Origin: Pseudomonadota bacterium
GTDB taxonomy: Bacteria > SAR324 > XYD2-FULL-50-16 > JAHJRI01
Direction: 5' to 3'
Length of the DNA: 11,660 nucleotides
Assembly (NCBI GenBank): GCA_022360105.1
Contig: JAKSDL010000299.1
Location: forward strand, 1-11,660
In this document: piece after piece, positions 1 through 7,334 of the stretch
Layout of the letters: each line of letters starts with the position of its first letter
Position numbering within the stretch: position 1 is the first letter of the stretch
The notes under the pieces: model-generated
The model's input: the letters and a program-made list of their open reading frames with translations, nothing else
Told to the model about the DNA's origin: nothing
Databases searched by the model: none
Made by a program: the position numbers and the translations under genes

Positions 1-423
1 CACTGCAAGTCCGTTGTGCGCCAGCATTAGAAAAGCCAGCAGAATTCCGGTTGAAGGTAACGCCTCTGCCCCCAGAAAGTAAAACACTACGGCCAGTCCG
101 ATGTATCCGATATTTCCATGGACAGAACTTTCTACCAATGTCCCTCTTTGACTTTTCGGTACACCGGTGATGATGGTGAACAACCAGAACAGGATAAATA
201 TTACAAAAAGAGGGAGCAGGGTACTGATCAACAGGTAGCTGTCGAACTGGGTGCGGAAGTCACTTTTGACTATCGCCCGAAAAATCATGGCAGGAATTGC
301 CAGATAAAAGGTTAATTGATTGGCAGGTTTCAAAAAGGAGTTTGGGATCCAACCTTTTTTTCTTGCCAGGGTTCCTAAAAAAATGACTACAAAAATAGGG
401 ATGATTGTTTGTATAGTATTCAT
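1..423 (-). CDS. AEC-family permease, N-terminal part (runs off left edge)
   Basis: This frame is open from an ATG at 423-421 to the window edge and gives 141 residues without a stop, so the C-terminal half is missing from the window. It is strongly hydrophobic, with likely membrane helices near residues 4-20, 36-52, 64-88, 101-119 and 123-141. The layout and local motifs (a proline-broken helix around LAIPAMIF at 41-48, and HGNIGYIGLAV at 102-112) match the auxin efflux carrier (AEC, TC 2.A.69) family. That family comprises inner-membrane secondary transporters of about 300-320 residues, and bacterial members mostly move organic anions such as malate; the substrate here cannot be read from the sequence. 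No good Shine-Dalgarno precedes the ATG, but the hydrophobic family-like N-terminus begins right there. The gene is divergent from the chemoreceptor gene, with the inverted-repeat element between them. The family call is confident; the exact start is less so. Confidence 0.85.
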   Translation of the reverse strand, partial: MNTIQTIIPIFVVIFLGTLARKKGWIPNSFLKPANQLTFYLAIPAMIFRAIVKSDFRTQFDSYLLISTLLPLFVIFILFWLFTIITGVPKSQRGTLVESSVHGNIGYIGLAVVFYFLGAEALPSTGILLAFLMLAHNGLAV

Positions 424-462
424 ATAAATAATTATTTAGTGGAATGTTTACCTGGTTTATCA

Positions 463-468
463 ATTATA
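463..468 (-). promoter_or_regulatory. Possible -10 box for the AEC permease gene
   Basis: Read on the minus strand, 468-463 is a perfect TATAAT about 40 bases upstream of the permease ATG, which would give a leader of roughly 30 bases. No convincing -35 hexamer lies 16-18 bases further upstream, in the stretch just outside the inverted repeat at 499-777. This is a candidate by position and -10 match only. Confidence 0.3.
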
Positions 469-498
469 TTATTTTCCGTTAGACAGGATTCCCATAAA

Positions 499-777
499 CC
501 ATTAATACACACATTTTAGGGTTTTTATGATGTGCCGACTTTCAAGTCCATGCCATGTGACGTCGAAGTCACATGATGTTTAGTGCCCAGTTACCGGTTA
601 TCTAATGTCGTTAGCTTAAGCAAAGTTGGCCAGGATGAAAACCAATCAGAGTCCCTTTGAGTTAATGACATCAGATAACCGATAGCTGGTAAGTGATGAC
701 ACATTCAAATCCTGGATTAAAGTCTGCAATTGCGGGTCAAACAAGGCTAAACCAAACCCCAAAATGTGTGTTAATGG
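499..777. repeat. Long imperfect inverted repeat, MITE-like or large-hairpin element
   Basis: The two ends match as inverted repeats. Bases 499-524 read against the reverse complement of 754-777 with a single transition and a two-base insertion. A second paired block lies further in: 593-615 matches the reverse complement of 661-683 at 19 of 23 positions, and all four differences are transitions. Weaker pairing fills the space between the blocks, leaving a central loop of roughly 30-45 bases around 620-655. The whole stretch could fold into one long hairpin. It has no reading frame. The structure fits a short non-autonomous mobile element (MITE) or a large intergenic hairpin. No clear target-site duplication flanks it, so mobility is inference only. 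It sits directly upstream of the permease and well upstream of the chemoreceptor. Confidence 0.7.
554..575. repeat. Perfect 8-bp hairpin inside the left arm of the long inverted repeat
   Basis: CATGTGAC at 554-561 is the exact reverse complement of GTCACATG at 568-575, with a six-base loop (GTCGAA). The right arm of the long repeat has no equally perfect copy, so the hairpin is either a later change or was lost on the right. No T-run follows, so it is not an intrinsic terminator. Confidence 0.7.
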
Positions 778-861
778 AACAACAAGCCTATGGAGGGGTT
801 TGTGTATTTTTTTAATTAGTTACAATCCATTATAATTGAATCTAATATCAATTGAAGTGTT

Positions 862-881
862 GCACAAGCCATTTGTTGTGC
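862..881. promoter_or_regulatory. Inverted repeat, possible operator upstream of chemoreceptor gene
   Basis: GCACAA (862-867) and TTGTGC (876-881) are perfect inverted copies 8 bases apart. They lie just upstream of the best promoter candidate for the chemoreceptor gene. The spacing and symmetry would suit a dimeric regulator, but no known consensus is recognised, and a 6-base repeat can arise by chance. Confidence 0.3.
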
Positions 882-890
882 CTTGATTGG

Positions 891-920
891 GTGACAAAGG
901 AATTTCTTTTATCGTATAAA
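891..920 (+). promoter_or_regulatory. Possible sigma-70-type promoter of the chemoreceptor gene
   Basis: GTGACA (891-896) and TATAAA (915-920) each differ from the standard -35 and -10 hexamers at one base and are 18 bases apart. They would start transcription near 927, about 34 bases before the ATG. I could not recognise the sigma-28 pattern often used for chemotaxis genes. Confidence 0.35.
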
Positions 921-960
921 AGCAAACAGGCCATTTCACTCACTTACCTATCGAAGAGCT

Positions 961-3231
961 ATGGAAACAGTACAAAATACACGAAAAATCAGTGATTTAA
1001 AAATTCGATCTAAAATTATGATCGGATTCAGCATCACTTTAATGGCATTGATGGTGGCAACCACCGTGACTATAGCCTTTATGATATTCAGGCAAAATCG
1101 AGAAGCTTCTTTTTCTTTATTAGAACACGGAATGACGATTATCCAGGAAGATATGCAAAATGTTGCCAGAAATTTAAGTAATGAAGCAAAATTGGTGACA
1201 ACACATGAAGATATCGTATCAAATCTTGAATCTCAATTGGTTAATGTCAGCAGTGAGACTTCCGACGCCGAAATTGAGTATATGGACAAGGAACTTGCAC
1301 AGTATCTTTTTGAGCAGGTGCAAAAAACCACAATCAACAAAGCCGTGATCTATACAACAAACGGTGAGTTGGTTCTGTATGTTGACAGCAGTGACAATGG
1401 TACTGAGATAGTATTTCCTCATAAAGGTCAATATCAGATCGCCAGGATAAATCCCGGAGATAGTCTTGAATTTAAATCATGGAAGATCGTCGGCAATGTT
1501 GAGGGCATAGAAAGCATCCAAGCGGTTTATAAACCTGTCGGGAAGAACCAGGTTACATTTCATGTGTCTGACGGCTTGATGTTTTATTTATCAACCTCAA
1601 ATGTTGTTATAAACAAGTATAATGAAAGCACAGCTGAGGATGAGCCTGTAGCAATAGCAAATTTGTATGCTTACCAGCTGATCGGCGATTCAAAAGTCGG
1701 TCAGCTTTCCAGGTTGGTTGGTGCCGATGTCAACTTTTTCGTTGGAAATCAATTCAGCACCGGTACCTTAACGGATTATGCTGTGTTGCAAAGTGGGGAA
1801 TTTGACCAGTCCAGGCAAAACTGGGTTTTGACGGAGCAAAAGGCTGAATTTGAAGAAGTGGAACTCAAGGGCCGAAGCTTCTTTCAAGCGGTCATTCCAG
1901 TATATGGTGATGGATCAATTTTGGGGCATTTGGCTGCTCTTTTTGAAGCAGACATCGCAATGAAAAACACCTGGCAGATTATCAAGGTGTTATGCATCAT
2001 TGCAGTTGTCGGGATTGTAGTGTTTTTACCCGTGATCTTTTTTCTATCCACCAAGATCAGTCGGCCCCTGGAAGCAATGGCTTCGGCCATTGATGAGACC
2101 AAAAACACCGGGAATTTTTCTAACCGGGTCGATGTAGAGAATCAGGATGAAATCGGCATTACAGGACTGGCCTATAATGAATTGATGGAAACCCTGCAAA
2201 CAGCCATTGCCGGTATTAACGATGTGATGGAGACCGTGTCTGAAGGAGATTTGTCCAATACGGTTGATGGTAATTTTAAAGGAGATGTTGAGAAACTTCA
2301 GTCAAGTATCAATCGTGCTTTGGAGATGCTCGGAAACACGGTGGTGCAGGTAATGGGAGTAAGCGAACATGTACATTCCAGTTCCGTTGAATTGAACACG
2401 GCAGCACAAAACCTGGCCAATGGAAGTTCTCAGCAAGCCGCAAGCCTGGAGGAAATATCATCTTCCATGGTGGAGGTCCGTCAAAGCGCAAATCAGAATA
2501 TGGACTATGCAGAAAATGCCCTGGATCTGACCAATAACACTATTGAAACAGTCGGTGCAGGCAACGAAAAGATGGACGGTATGCTCCATTCGATGAATAA
2601 AATCCATGGGACTAGTCTGGAGGTCAGCAAGGTGATCAAGGTGATCGATGAAATCGCCTTCCAGACGAATTTATTAGCCTTGAATGCTGCTGTGGAAGCA
2701 GCCAGAGCCGGTAAATACGGGAAGGGCTTTGCAGTTGTTGCAGACGAGGTGAGAAATCTTGCCAGCAGAAGTGCGGAGGCTGCACGAAATACCAATGAAT
2801 TGATTGACAATGCAGCCAGGCAGGTTGAATCAGGTGTCAATGAAGCAAATGACACGGCTGATGCCCTTGAGGAAATCACCGAATCAGTCAATGAGGTAAA
2901 ATCCTTGATTGATAAAATTGCGGAAGCTTCCAAAGCCCAACAATCGGGAACTGAAGAAATAAACAAAGGCCTTGATCAAATTAACAATGTGGTCCAGCAA
3001 AATTCAGCGATTTCGGAAGAAACATCATCTTCAGCTTCCGTGCTGTCCTCACACGCCGAACAGCTTAATATCCTTATGCAACGCTTTCAGGTCAAAGGCA
3101 AGGGGGTTGAAATAATTGAAGACCAGTTAACGGGGCAGGAAGAAGACCCTGTTTATGAATTGGAGACAGATCAGGACCCCCTGTTGACTGGTTCTGAATC
3201 CATCCCCAAACTGGGTTTTGATGATGAATAA
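961..3231 (+). CDS. Methyl-accepting chemotaxis protein (transmembrane chemoreceptor)
   Basis: This 756-residue inner-membrane chemoreceptor signals to CheA/CheW. A short cytoplasmic N-terminus is followed by a membrane helix (about 20-43), a roughly 295-residue periplasmic sensor region (44-339), a second membrane helix (about 340-363) and a HAMP domain (about 364-417). A second HAMP-like segment follows (about 418-465, with [15 protein letters not shown]), then the long coiled-coil signalling domain to about 710. The highly conserved hairpin tip is clear: [21 protein letters not shown] (564-584) followed by [15 protein letters not shown] (587-601). [13 protein letters not shown] (491-503) looks like a methylation site. 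The sensor region is large enough for a double-Cache fold but I cannot assign it or its ligand. The last 45 residues form an acidic tail without the NWETF-type CheR tether. The start has only a weak GAAGAG upstream, but the N-terminus fits the family. No other chemotaxis gene is adjacent, so this is an orphan receptor. Confidence 0.95.
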   Translation: METVQNTRKISDLKIRSKIMIGFSITLMALMVATTVTIAFMIFRQNREASFSLLEHGMTIIQEDMQNVARNLSNEAKLVTTHEDIVSNLESQLVNVSSETSDAEIEYMDKELAQYLFEQVQKTTINKAVIYTTNGELVLYVDSSDNGTEIVFPHKGQYQIARINPGDSLEFKSWKIVGNVEGIESIQAVYKPVGKNQVTFHVSDGLMFYLSTSNVVINKYNESTAEDEPVAIANLYAYQLIGDSKVGQLSRLVGADVNFFVGNQFSTGTLTDYAVLQSGEFDQSRQNWVLTEQKAEFEEVELKGRSFFQAVIPVYGDGSILGHLAALFEADIAMKNTWQIIKVLCIIAVVGIVVFLPVIFFLSTKISRPLEAMASAIDETKNTGNFSNRVDVENQDEIGITGLAYNELMETLQTAIAGINDVMETVSEGDLSNTVDGNFKGDVEKLQSSINRALEMLGNTVVQVMGVSEHVHSSSVELNTAAQNLANGSSQQAASLEEISSSMVEVRQSANQNMDYAENALDLTNNTIETVGAGNEKMDGMLHSMNKIHGTSLEVSKVIKVIDEIAFQTNLLALNAAVEAARAGKYGKGFAVVADEVRNLASRSAEAARNTNELIDNAARQVESGVNEANDTADALEEITESVNEVKSLIDKIAEASKAQQSGTEEINKGLDQINNVVQQNSAISEETSSSASVLSSHAEQLNILMQRFQVKGKGVEIIEDQLTGQEEDPVYELETDQDPLLTGSESIPKLGFDDE

Positions 3232-3406
3232 CCTGCCTTTTGGAAAGTCGGATTCAATCAGTCATTAAACAATATGGATTTTGCCCCCGGTAATTTGTAA
3301 AAACGTGTTTGAGAGCGACATTCAGTGCGAAATCCATCAAACTCACCTGTAAATAGCAACGTTCTCAATTTTCAAGTCAACTTTGATCGAATCAAGGAAA
3401 CTATTG

Positions 3407-3439
3407 CTTCTTCACTGTAGTTGACTGTCCTTCTTCACT
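3407..3439. repeat. Two copies of a 10-base direct repeat upstream of tdh
   Basis: CTTCTTCACT occurs at 3407-3416 and again at 3430-3439, a 23-base period close to two turns of DNA. It brackets the possible -35 box of the tdh-kbl promoter. A same-face tandem operator is possible; chance is also possible in a pyrimidine-rich stretch. Confidence 0.4.
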
Positions 3440-3450
3440 TCCTGTACCAT
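3421..3450 (+). promoter_or_regulatory. Possible promoter for tdh-kbl
   Basis: TTGACT (3421-3426) and TACCAT (3445-3450) are 18 bases apart, giving a good -35 and a moderate -10. Transcription would begin near 3457, leaving a leader of about 138 bases before tdh. The -35 falls between the two copies of a direct repeat (CTTCTTCACT, 3407-3416 and 3430-3439), which could be regulator contacts. Both points are pattern matches only. Confidence 0.3.
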
Positions 3451-3583
3451 AGCCTAAACTTGTCACATATCTTGTAACCTGCTGTACTGAATTGGATTTC
3501 GTTTCTATGTGAGAAGCTTATTCCAAGGGATTTGAATAGAATGGTCCAATGCATATTTGGCGAATTGGACGAAAATCGTTGAA

Positions 3584-3589
3584 AAGGAG
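3584..3589 (+). promoter_or_regulatory. Ribosome binding site fixing the tdh start
   Basis: AAGGAG ends 5 bases before the ATG at 3595. A second in-frame ATG at 3604 would give the shorter MKAL-type N-terminus seen in E. coli Tdh, but its spacing to this site would be 14 bases, so the first ATG is preferred. Confidence 0.75.
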
Positions 3590-3594
3590 CTGTC

Positions 3595-4632
3595 ATGGCC
3601 ACAATGAAAGCGTTGGTCAAGAAATATGGAAAACCCGGTTTATGGATGGATGAGGTACCGATTCCAGATATCGGAGTCAACGAAGTTTTGATAAAGATTA
3701 GTAAAACCGCCATTTGCGGAACCGATGTGCATATCTTCAACTGGGACGAGTGGGCACAAAAAACGATTCCGGTTCCCATGACTATTGGTCATGAATTTGT
3801 GGGCATCGTGGAAAAGGTTGGTGCCAATGTCCACGATTTTAAAAAAGGCGACCTGGTCAGCGGAGAAGGGCATGTTGTGTGTGGACACTGTAGAAACTGT
3901 CTGGCTGGTCGCAGACATCTCTGCAGGGAGACCGTTGGTGTCGGGGTAAACAGAGATGGGGCTTATGCAGAGTATCTCAGCCTGCCAGTAACGAACGTCT
4001 GGTATGCTGATCCTAAAATCCCGACAGATATTCTCGCCTGCTTTGATCCATTGGGAAATGCTGCCCATTCGGCGCTGTCATTTGATTTGCTGGGAGAGGA
4101 TGTGCTTATTACCGGTGCCGGTCCCATAGGAATCATGGCCGTCGCCATTGCCAAACACGCAGGTGCACGTTTTATCGTAATAACCGACGTAAATCCATAT
4201 CGACTTGAGTTGGCAAAGCAAATAGGCGCAAGCCGAACAGTCAATGTGAAGAAAGAGAAACTGGAGGATGTATTGCCTGAGTTAAAGATGCGGGAAGGCT
4301 TTGATGTTGGGTTGGAAATGTCCGGGAATCCAAGCGCTTTTAACAATATGCTCAAGCTGATGTGCCACGGCGGCAAGATCGCACTTTTAGGGATTTTGCC
4401 TTCGGAAACGATTATTGACTGGAACCTGGTCGTATTTAACGGTTTGAATATTAAAGGAATTTATGGACGGGAAATGTATGAAACATGGTACAAGGCGACC
4501 AGTATGATTCAAACCGGATTGGACATTACGCCTGTCATCACGCATCGATACGATTATACGGAATTTGAAGAAGCATTTGAGGTCATGAGGTCAGGAGAAT
4601 CAGGCAAAGTGATCTTAAACTGGTCAGATTGA
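3595..4632 (+). CDS. tdh: L-threonine 3-dehydrogenase
   Basis: This cytoplasmic NAD-dependent, zinc-containing enzyme oxidises L-threonine to 2-amino-3-oxobutyrate. At 345 residues it is close to E. coli Tdh (341). It is a medium-chain zinc dehydrogenase: the catalytic zinc ligands are visible as Cys41 (CGTDVHIF) and His66-Glu67 (GHEFVG), and the structural zinc is held by Cys96, Cys99, Cys102 and Cys110. The Rossmann nucleotide loop is GAGPIG (174-179), and an acidic residue at the end of the next strand (Asp198 in ITDVNPYR) suits NAD rather than NADP. The stretch [12 protein letters not shown] (44-55) is characteristic of Tdh rather than of other alcohol or sorbitol dehydrogenases. It is followed after 37 bases by kbl, its obligate pathway partner, and the two are surely one operon. 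All key residues are intact. Confidence 0.97.
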   Translation: MATMKALVKKYGKPGLWMDEVPIPDIGVNEVLIKISKTAICGTDVHIFNWDEWAQKTIPVPMTIGHEFVGIVEKVGANVHDFKKGDLVSGEGHVVCGHCRNCLAGRRHLCRETVGVGVNRDGAYAEYLSLPVTNVWYADPKIPTDILACFDPLGNAAHSALSFDLLGEDVLITGAGPIGIMAVAIAKHAGARFIVITDVNPYRLELAKQIGASRTVNVKKEKLEDVLPELKMREGFDVGLEMSGNPSAFNNMLKLMCHGGKIALLGILPSETIIDWNLVVFNGLNIKGIYGREMYETWYKATSMIQTGLDITPVITHRYDYTEFEEAFEVMRSGESGKVILNWSD

Positions 4633-4669
4633 AAAGACAAAAAACTAATCCACCCTAAGCGGAGAGAGC

Positions 4670-5854
4670 ATGAGTTATTCAATAAAAAACCATCTGCAAA
4701 CAACCTTAAAGGAAATCGAAGAAAGCGGGCTTACAAAAAATGAACGAATCATAACCAGTCCCCAAAATGCCACCATAGATGTTTCCAGCGACCAGAATGT
4801 ACTTAATATGTGTGCTAACAATTATCTTGGGCTATCCAGTCATCCCGAAATCATAAAAGCCGCCAGGGAGGGGTTGGACAAGTGGGGATTTGGGCTGTCA
4901 TCTGTTCGTTTTATTTGTGGTACCCAAACGGTTCACAAGGAACTTGAGGAAAAGATTTCGGAGTTTCTGGGGACTGAAGATACAATATTGTATGGCTCCT
5001 GTTTTGATGCCAATGGAGGATTGTTTGAAGCGTTATTGACAAAAGAAGATGCAATCATCAGCGACGAGTTAAACCATGCCAGTATCATTGATGGCGTCCG
5101 GCTGTGCAAGGCCCAGCGCTTTCGCTATAAAAACAATGATATGGCCGATCTGGAAACCAAGTTAAAGGAATCATCTTCGGCAAGGTTTCGAATGATAGCA
5201 ACAGATGGCGTGTTCTCTATGGATGGCATGAATGCGGATCTAAAAACCCTCTGCGATCTGGCTGAAAAGCATGACGCGTTGGTGATGGTTGATGATTCTC
5301 ATTCAACAGGAGTTTTAGGCAAATCGGGAAAAGGAACACATGAGTATTGTGATGTCATGGACCGGATCGATATTATTACCGGAACCATGGGAAAAGCGCT
5401 CGGTGGAGCAACCGGGGGATTTACCAGTGGCAAAAAAGAAATTGTGGATATACTGCGCCAACGTTCCAGACCCTACCTGTTTTCCAACAGCCTCTCTCCC
5501 AGCGTAGCTGCAGCTTCTATTAAAGCCATTGATATGTTGATTGAGTCGACGGACCTGGTCACCAAGCTTCAGGGCAATTGCCGGTATTTCAAAGAAAAGA
5601 TGATCAGCAACGGCTTTAACATTAACCCGGATACCCATGCCATTATGCCGATCATGATCGGTGATGCGGAACTGGCACAACGCATGGCAGCCAGGTTGCT
5701 TGAAAAAGGTGTTTATGTGATCGGGTTTTCCTATCCTGTGGTACCAAAGGGAGCGGCCAGGATTCGAACCCAGATTTCAGCCGCTCATTCCAGGGAGGAT
5801 CTTGATTTCGCAGTGGAGAAATTCACGGAAACAAAGGAGGAGTTCGGGCTTTAA
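4670..5854 (+). CDS. kbl: 2-amino-3-ketobutyrate CoA ligase (glycine C-acetyltransferase)
   Basis: This PLP enzyme of the alpha-oxoamine synthase family cleaves 2-amino-3-oxobutyrate, the unstable product of Tdh, with CoA to give glycine and acetyl-CoA. Its 394 residues compare with 398 in E. coli. Visible features include [13 protein letters not shown] (48-60), the substrate and PLP stretch [15 protein letters not shown] (109-123), His136 in [10 protein letters not shown] (stacks on PLP in the family), [10 protein letters not shown] (208-217) and the Schiff-base Lys242 in [13 protein letters not shown] (238-250). Arg363 near the C-terminus is in the position of the carboxylate-binding arginine. 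GGAGAG at 4661-4666 provides the ribosome binding site. The gene order is tdh then kbl, the reverse of E. coli kbl-tdh. Its stop codon shares the TTAA at 5851-5854 with the stop of convergent avtA, so there is no room for a separate terminator. Confidence 0.97.
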   Translation: MSYSIKNHLQTTLKEIEESGLTKNERIITSPQNATIDVSSDQNVLNMCANNYLGLSSHPEIIKAAREGLDKWGFGLSSVRFICGTQTVHKELEEKISEFLGTEDTILYGSCFDANGGLFEALLTKEDAIISDELNHASIIDGVRLCKAQRFRYKNNDMADLETKLKESSSARFRMIATDGVFSMDGMNADLKTLCDLAEKHDALVMVDDSHSTGVLGKSGKGTHEYCDVMDRIDIITGTMGKALGGATGGFTSGKKEIVDILRQRSRPYLFSNSLSPSVAAASIKAIDMLIESTDLVTKLQGNCRYFKEKMISNGFNINPDTHAIMPIMIGDAELAQRMAARLLEKGVYVIGFSYPVVPKGAARIRTQISAAHSREDLDFAVEKFTETKEEFGL

Positions 5855-7107
5855 GCGCCATACGCTTTTCGAACCTCATCGGCAATATTTTTCAATCCCT
5901 TCTCAACAATATCTTCCGCCATGGTGTAAGTAATGCGGATGCACTCTGACTTGTGCCGCCACTCTTCTTTTAAGCCCGGGAAGAAATAATGCCCGGGTAC
6001 CACCAGTGTTTTACGACCTTTGAGCCTGGTATAAAGCTCCTGATCGGATATCGGCAGATTCTTCATCCACAGCCATAAAAACAGGGCGCCTTCCGGTTTG
6101 TGGATGTAACAGTCCAGTCCCTCAAGCTCTGAAGAAAGCAGGTCAAAAGCTTTTTTAACCTTTTTCTGATAAAAAGGCAGGATAATGTTTTTGCTGACTT
6201 CAATGATTTGAGAAGATTTAAACAAACTCAATGCCAGGGCAACACCAACGCTGTTAGGTGCCAGGCTCAGGACAGCGTTCATTCGCACAATCATCTCAAT
6301 AGTCTCTTCATTTGCTATCAAAATTCCTGTGCGGGTTCCCGGCAAGCCTAATTTTGATAAACTCATGGAAAGCACAATGTGCTGGTCCCAGATCGGTTCG
6401 GCATCGGTAAAGATGATGTTTGGAAAAGGGGTGCCATAGGCGTTGTCAATGATAAGCGGGATATTATGCTTAACAGCCAGCTTACTCAATTTATTAATTT
6501 CGTCATCGGCGAGTACATTTCCGGTTGGATTGGTAGGGCGCGAAACACAAATGGCACCAATCTCGTCTGTGATGTTTAAATCATTGAAGTTAACCTGGTA
6601 TTTGAACATCCGGTTATCCAGATGGCTGATAGCAGGTTTAAAGGTCATAAAAAAATCGTCGGTAAGACCTACATCGCTGTAGCCTATGTATTCAGGGGCT
6701 AAGGGCAACAGGATTTTCTTTTTTTGTCCGCCTCCGTGAGCACCGGCAAACATGTTGAACAGGTAGAAAAAAGCTGTCTGACTGCCATTGGTAAGGGCAA
6801 TGTTTTCCGGACCGATCTTCCAGCCAAAGTTGTCACTGAGCATTTCAGCCAGGTAATGAATGAAGTATTTTTCACCTCGAGGGGTATCGTAATTGCCAAC
6901 CACACATTCAAACTCATTTTTATTGTCGACAATTTCCTCGATTCTGCTTCGAAAAAGCGATTCAACTTCCGGAATATGAGCAGGATTACCGCCGCCAAGC
7001 ATAAGCATGTCTTTGCCACCTTCTGCCATGGCACTGCCGAGATCATCCATTAGTCTCAAAATTCCGGAATCTGTCAAAAACTTGTTCCCAAACTCGGAAT
7101 ATTTCAT
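5851..7107 (-). CDS. avtA: Valine-pyruvate aminotransferase
   Basis: This PLP-dependent class I/II aminotransferase exchanges the amino group between valine and pyruvate, giving 2-oxoisovalerate and alanine, and can run either way. The 418-residue protein follows E. coli AvtA closely: [11 protein letters not shown] at the N-terminus, [11 protein letters not shown] (37-47), [14 protein letters not shown] (105-118), the strand LAPEYIGY (136-143), SRPTNPTGN (189-197), [10 protein letters not shown] (220-229), the PLP Lys252 in [23 protein letters not shown] (336-347) and [10 protein letters not shown] (370-379). The substrate-carboxylate arginine is probably Arg391. I chose the ATG at 7107-7105 rather than the GTG five codons upstream. 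The family N-terminus begins at this Met, and the GGGGAGGG Shine-Dalgarno lies inside the five extra codons. It is 227 bases downstream of the TPP enzyme gene on the same strand and convergent with kbl. Confidence 0.95.
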   Translation of the reverse strand: MKYSEFGNKFLTDSGILRLMDDLGSAMAEGGKDMLMLGGGNPAHIPEVESLFRSRIEEIVDNKNEFECVVGNYDTPRGEKYFIHYLAEMLSDNFGWKIGPENIALTNGSQTAFFYLFNMFAGAHGGGQKKKILLPLAPEYIGYSDVGLTDDFFMTFKPAISHLDNRMFKYQVNFNDLNITDEIGAICVSRPTNPTGNVLADDEINKLSKLAVKHNIPLIIDNAYGTPFPNIIFTDAEPIWDQHIVLSMSLSKLGLPGTRTGILIANEETIEMIVRMNAVLSLAPNSVGVALALSLFKSSQIIEVSKNIILPFYQKKVKKAFDLLSSELEGLDCYIHKPEGALFLWLWMKNLPISDQELYTRLKGRKTLVVPGHYFFPGLKEEWRHKSECIRITYTMAEDIVEKGLKNIADEVRKAYGA

Positions 7108-7111
7108 TATA

Positions 7112-7119
7112 CCCTCCCC
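7112..7119 (-). promoter_or_regulatory. Ribosome binding site deciding the avtA start
   Basis: On the minus strand GGGGAGGG lies just upstream of the ATG at 7107-7105, with a short TATA-like spacer. It overlaps the codons that an upstream GTG start at 7122 would use, which argues for the ATG. Confidence 0.7.
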
Positions 7120-7334
7120 CACAACTTTGTATCGAAACGATCAATGTTCTTTCTTCAAAGCCATTGGTTTTTGCTTTGTCTAAAAGAAACCAAGGTTTTC
7201 GCCACATATTTACCCAATGGCTGGTTCATGCCCAATTTACCAATTATGTGCTCTACATCTCCCTTTTTGTAAAATGATTTTCATTAATGGTTGCTATTCT
7301 TTTATTGAATCCTTTTCATGGGTCTCCAAAGGGC

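Larger units (their letters stand above)
424..960. other. Non-coding region between AEC permease and chemoreceptor genes
   Basis: These 537 bases separate two divergent genes and hold no credible reading frame. From left to right they contain a possible -10 for the permease, a large imperfect inverted repeat (499-777) with a perfect small hairpin inside its left arm (554-575), an AT-rich stretch (about 800-858), a six-base inverted repeat (862-881) and a possible chemoreceptor promoter (891-920). The AT-rich stretch also has a perfect TATAAT at 831-836, but no -35 at the right distance. Confidence 0.8.
3232..3594. other. Non-coding region between chemoreceptor gene and tdh
   Basis: These 363 bases contain no supported gene. 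There is a short hairpin at 3381-3397 (seven pairs with one wobble, three-base loop) that lacks a T-run and so is not a terminator. A 10-base direct repeat lies at 3407-3416 and 3430-3439, and a weak promoter-like pair lies at 3421-3450. I see no clear terminator for the chemoreceptor gene. The right end carries the tdh ribosome binding site. Confidence 0.7.

Noticed and set aside
118..315. Open frame on the plus strand opposite the left-edge permease
   Set aside because: It has no recognisable family, while the minus strand over the same bases encodes an AEC-family membrane protein with family motifs.
831..836. Perfect TATAAT as the main chemoreceptor promoter
   Set aside because: No acceptable -35 hexamer lies 16-18 bases upstream; the pair at 891-920 is better spaced.
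2505..2966. 153-codon minus-strand frame inside the chemoreceptor
   Set aside because: It is the antisense shadow of the highly conserved signalling domain and has no ribosome binding site or family resemblance.
3381..3397. Short hairpin downstream of the chemoreceptor as its terminator
   Set aside because: It is about 150 bases past the stop, AT-rich and not followed by a run of T.
3435..3779. Minus-strand frame across the tdh start
   Set aside because: It overlaps the conserved zinc-binding N-terminus of Tdh and resembles no known protein.
7108..7122. Upstream GTG start for avtA adding five residues
   Set aside because: The extra codons consist of the Shine-Dalgarno itself, and the family N-terminus begins at the ATG at 7107.
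7164..7193. TTGGTTT and AAACCAA inverted repeat as a terminator after the ILVBL-like gene
   Set aside because: The stem is only seven AT-rich pairs with a 16-base loop, and no T-run follows on the minus strand.
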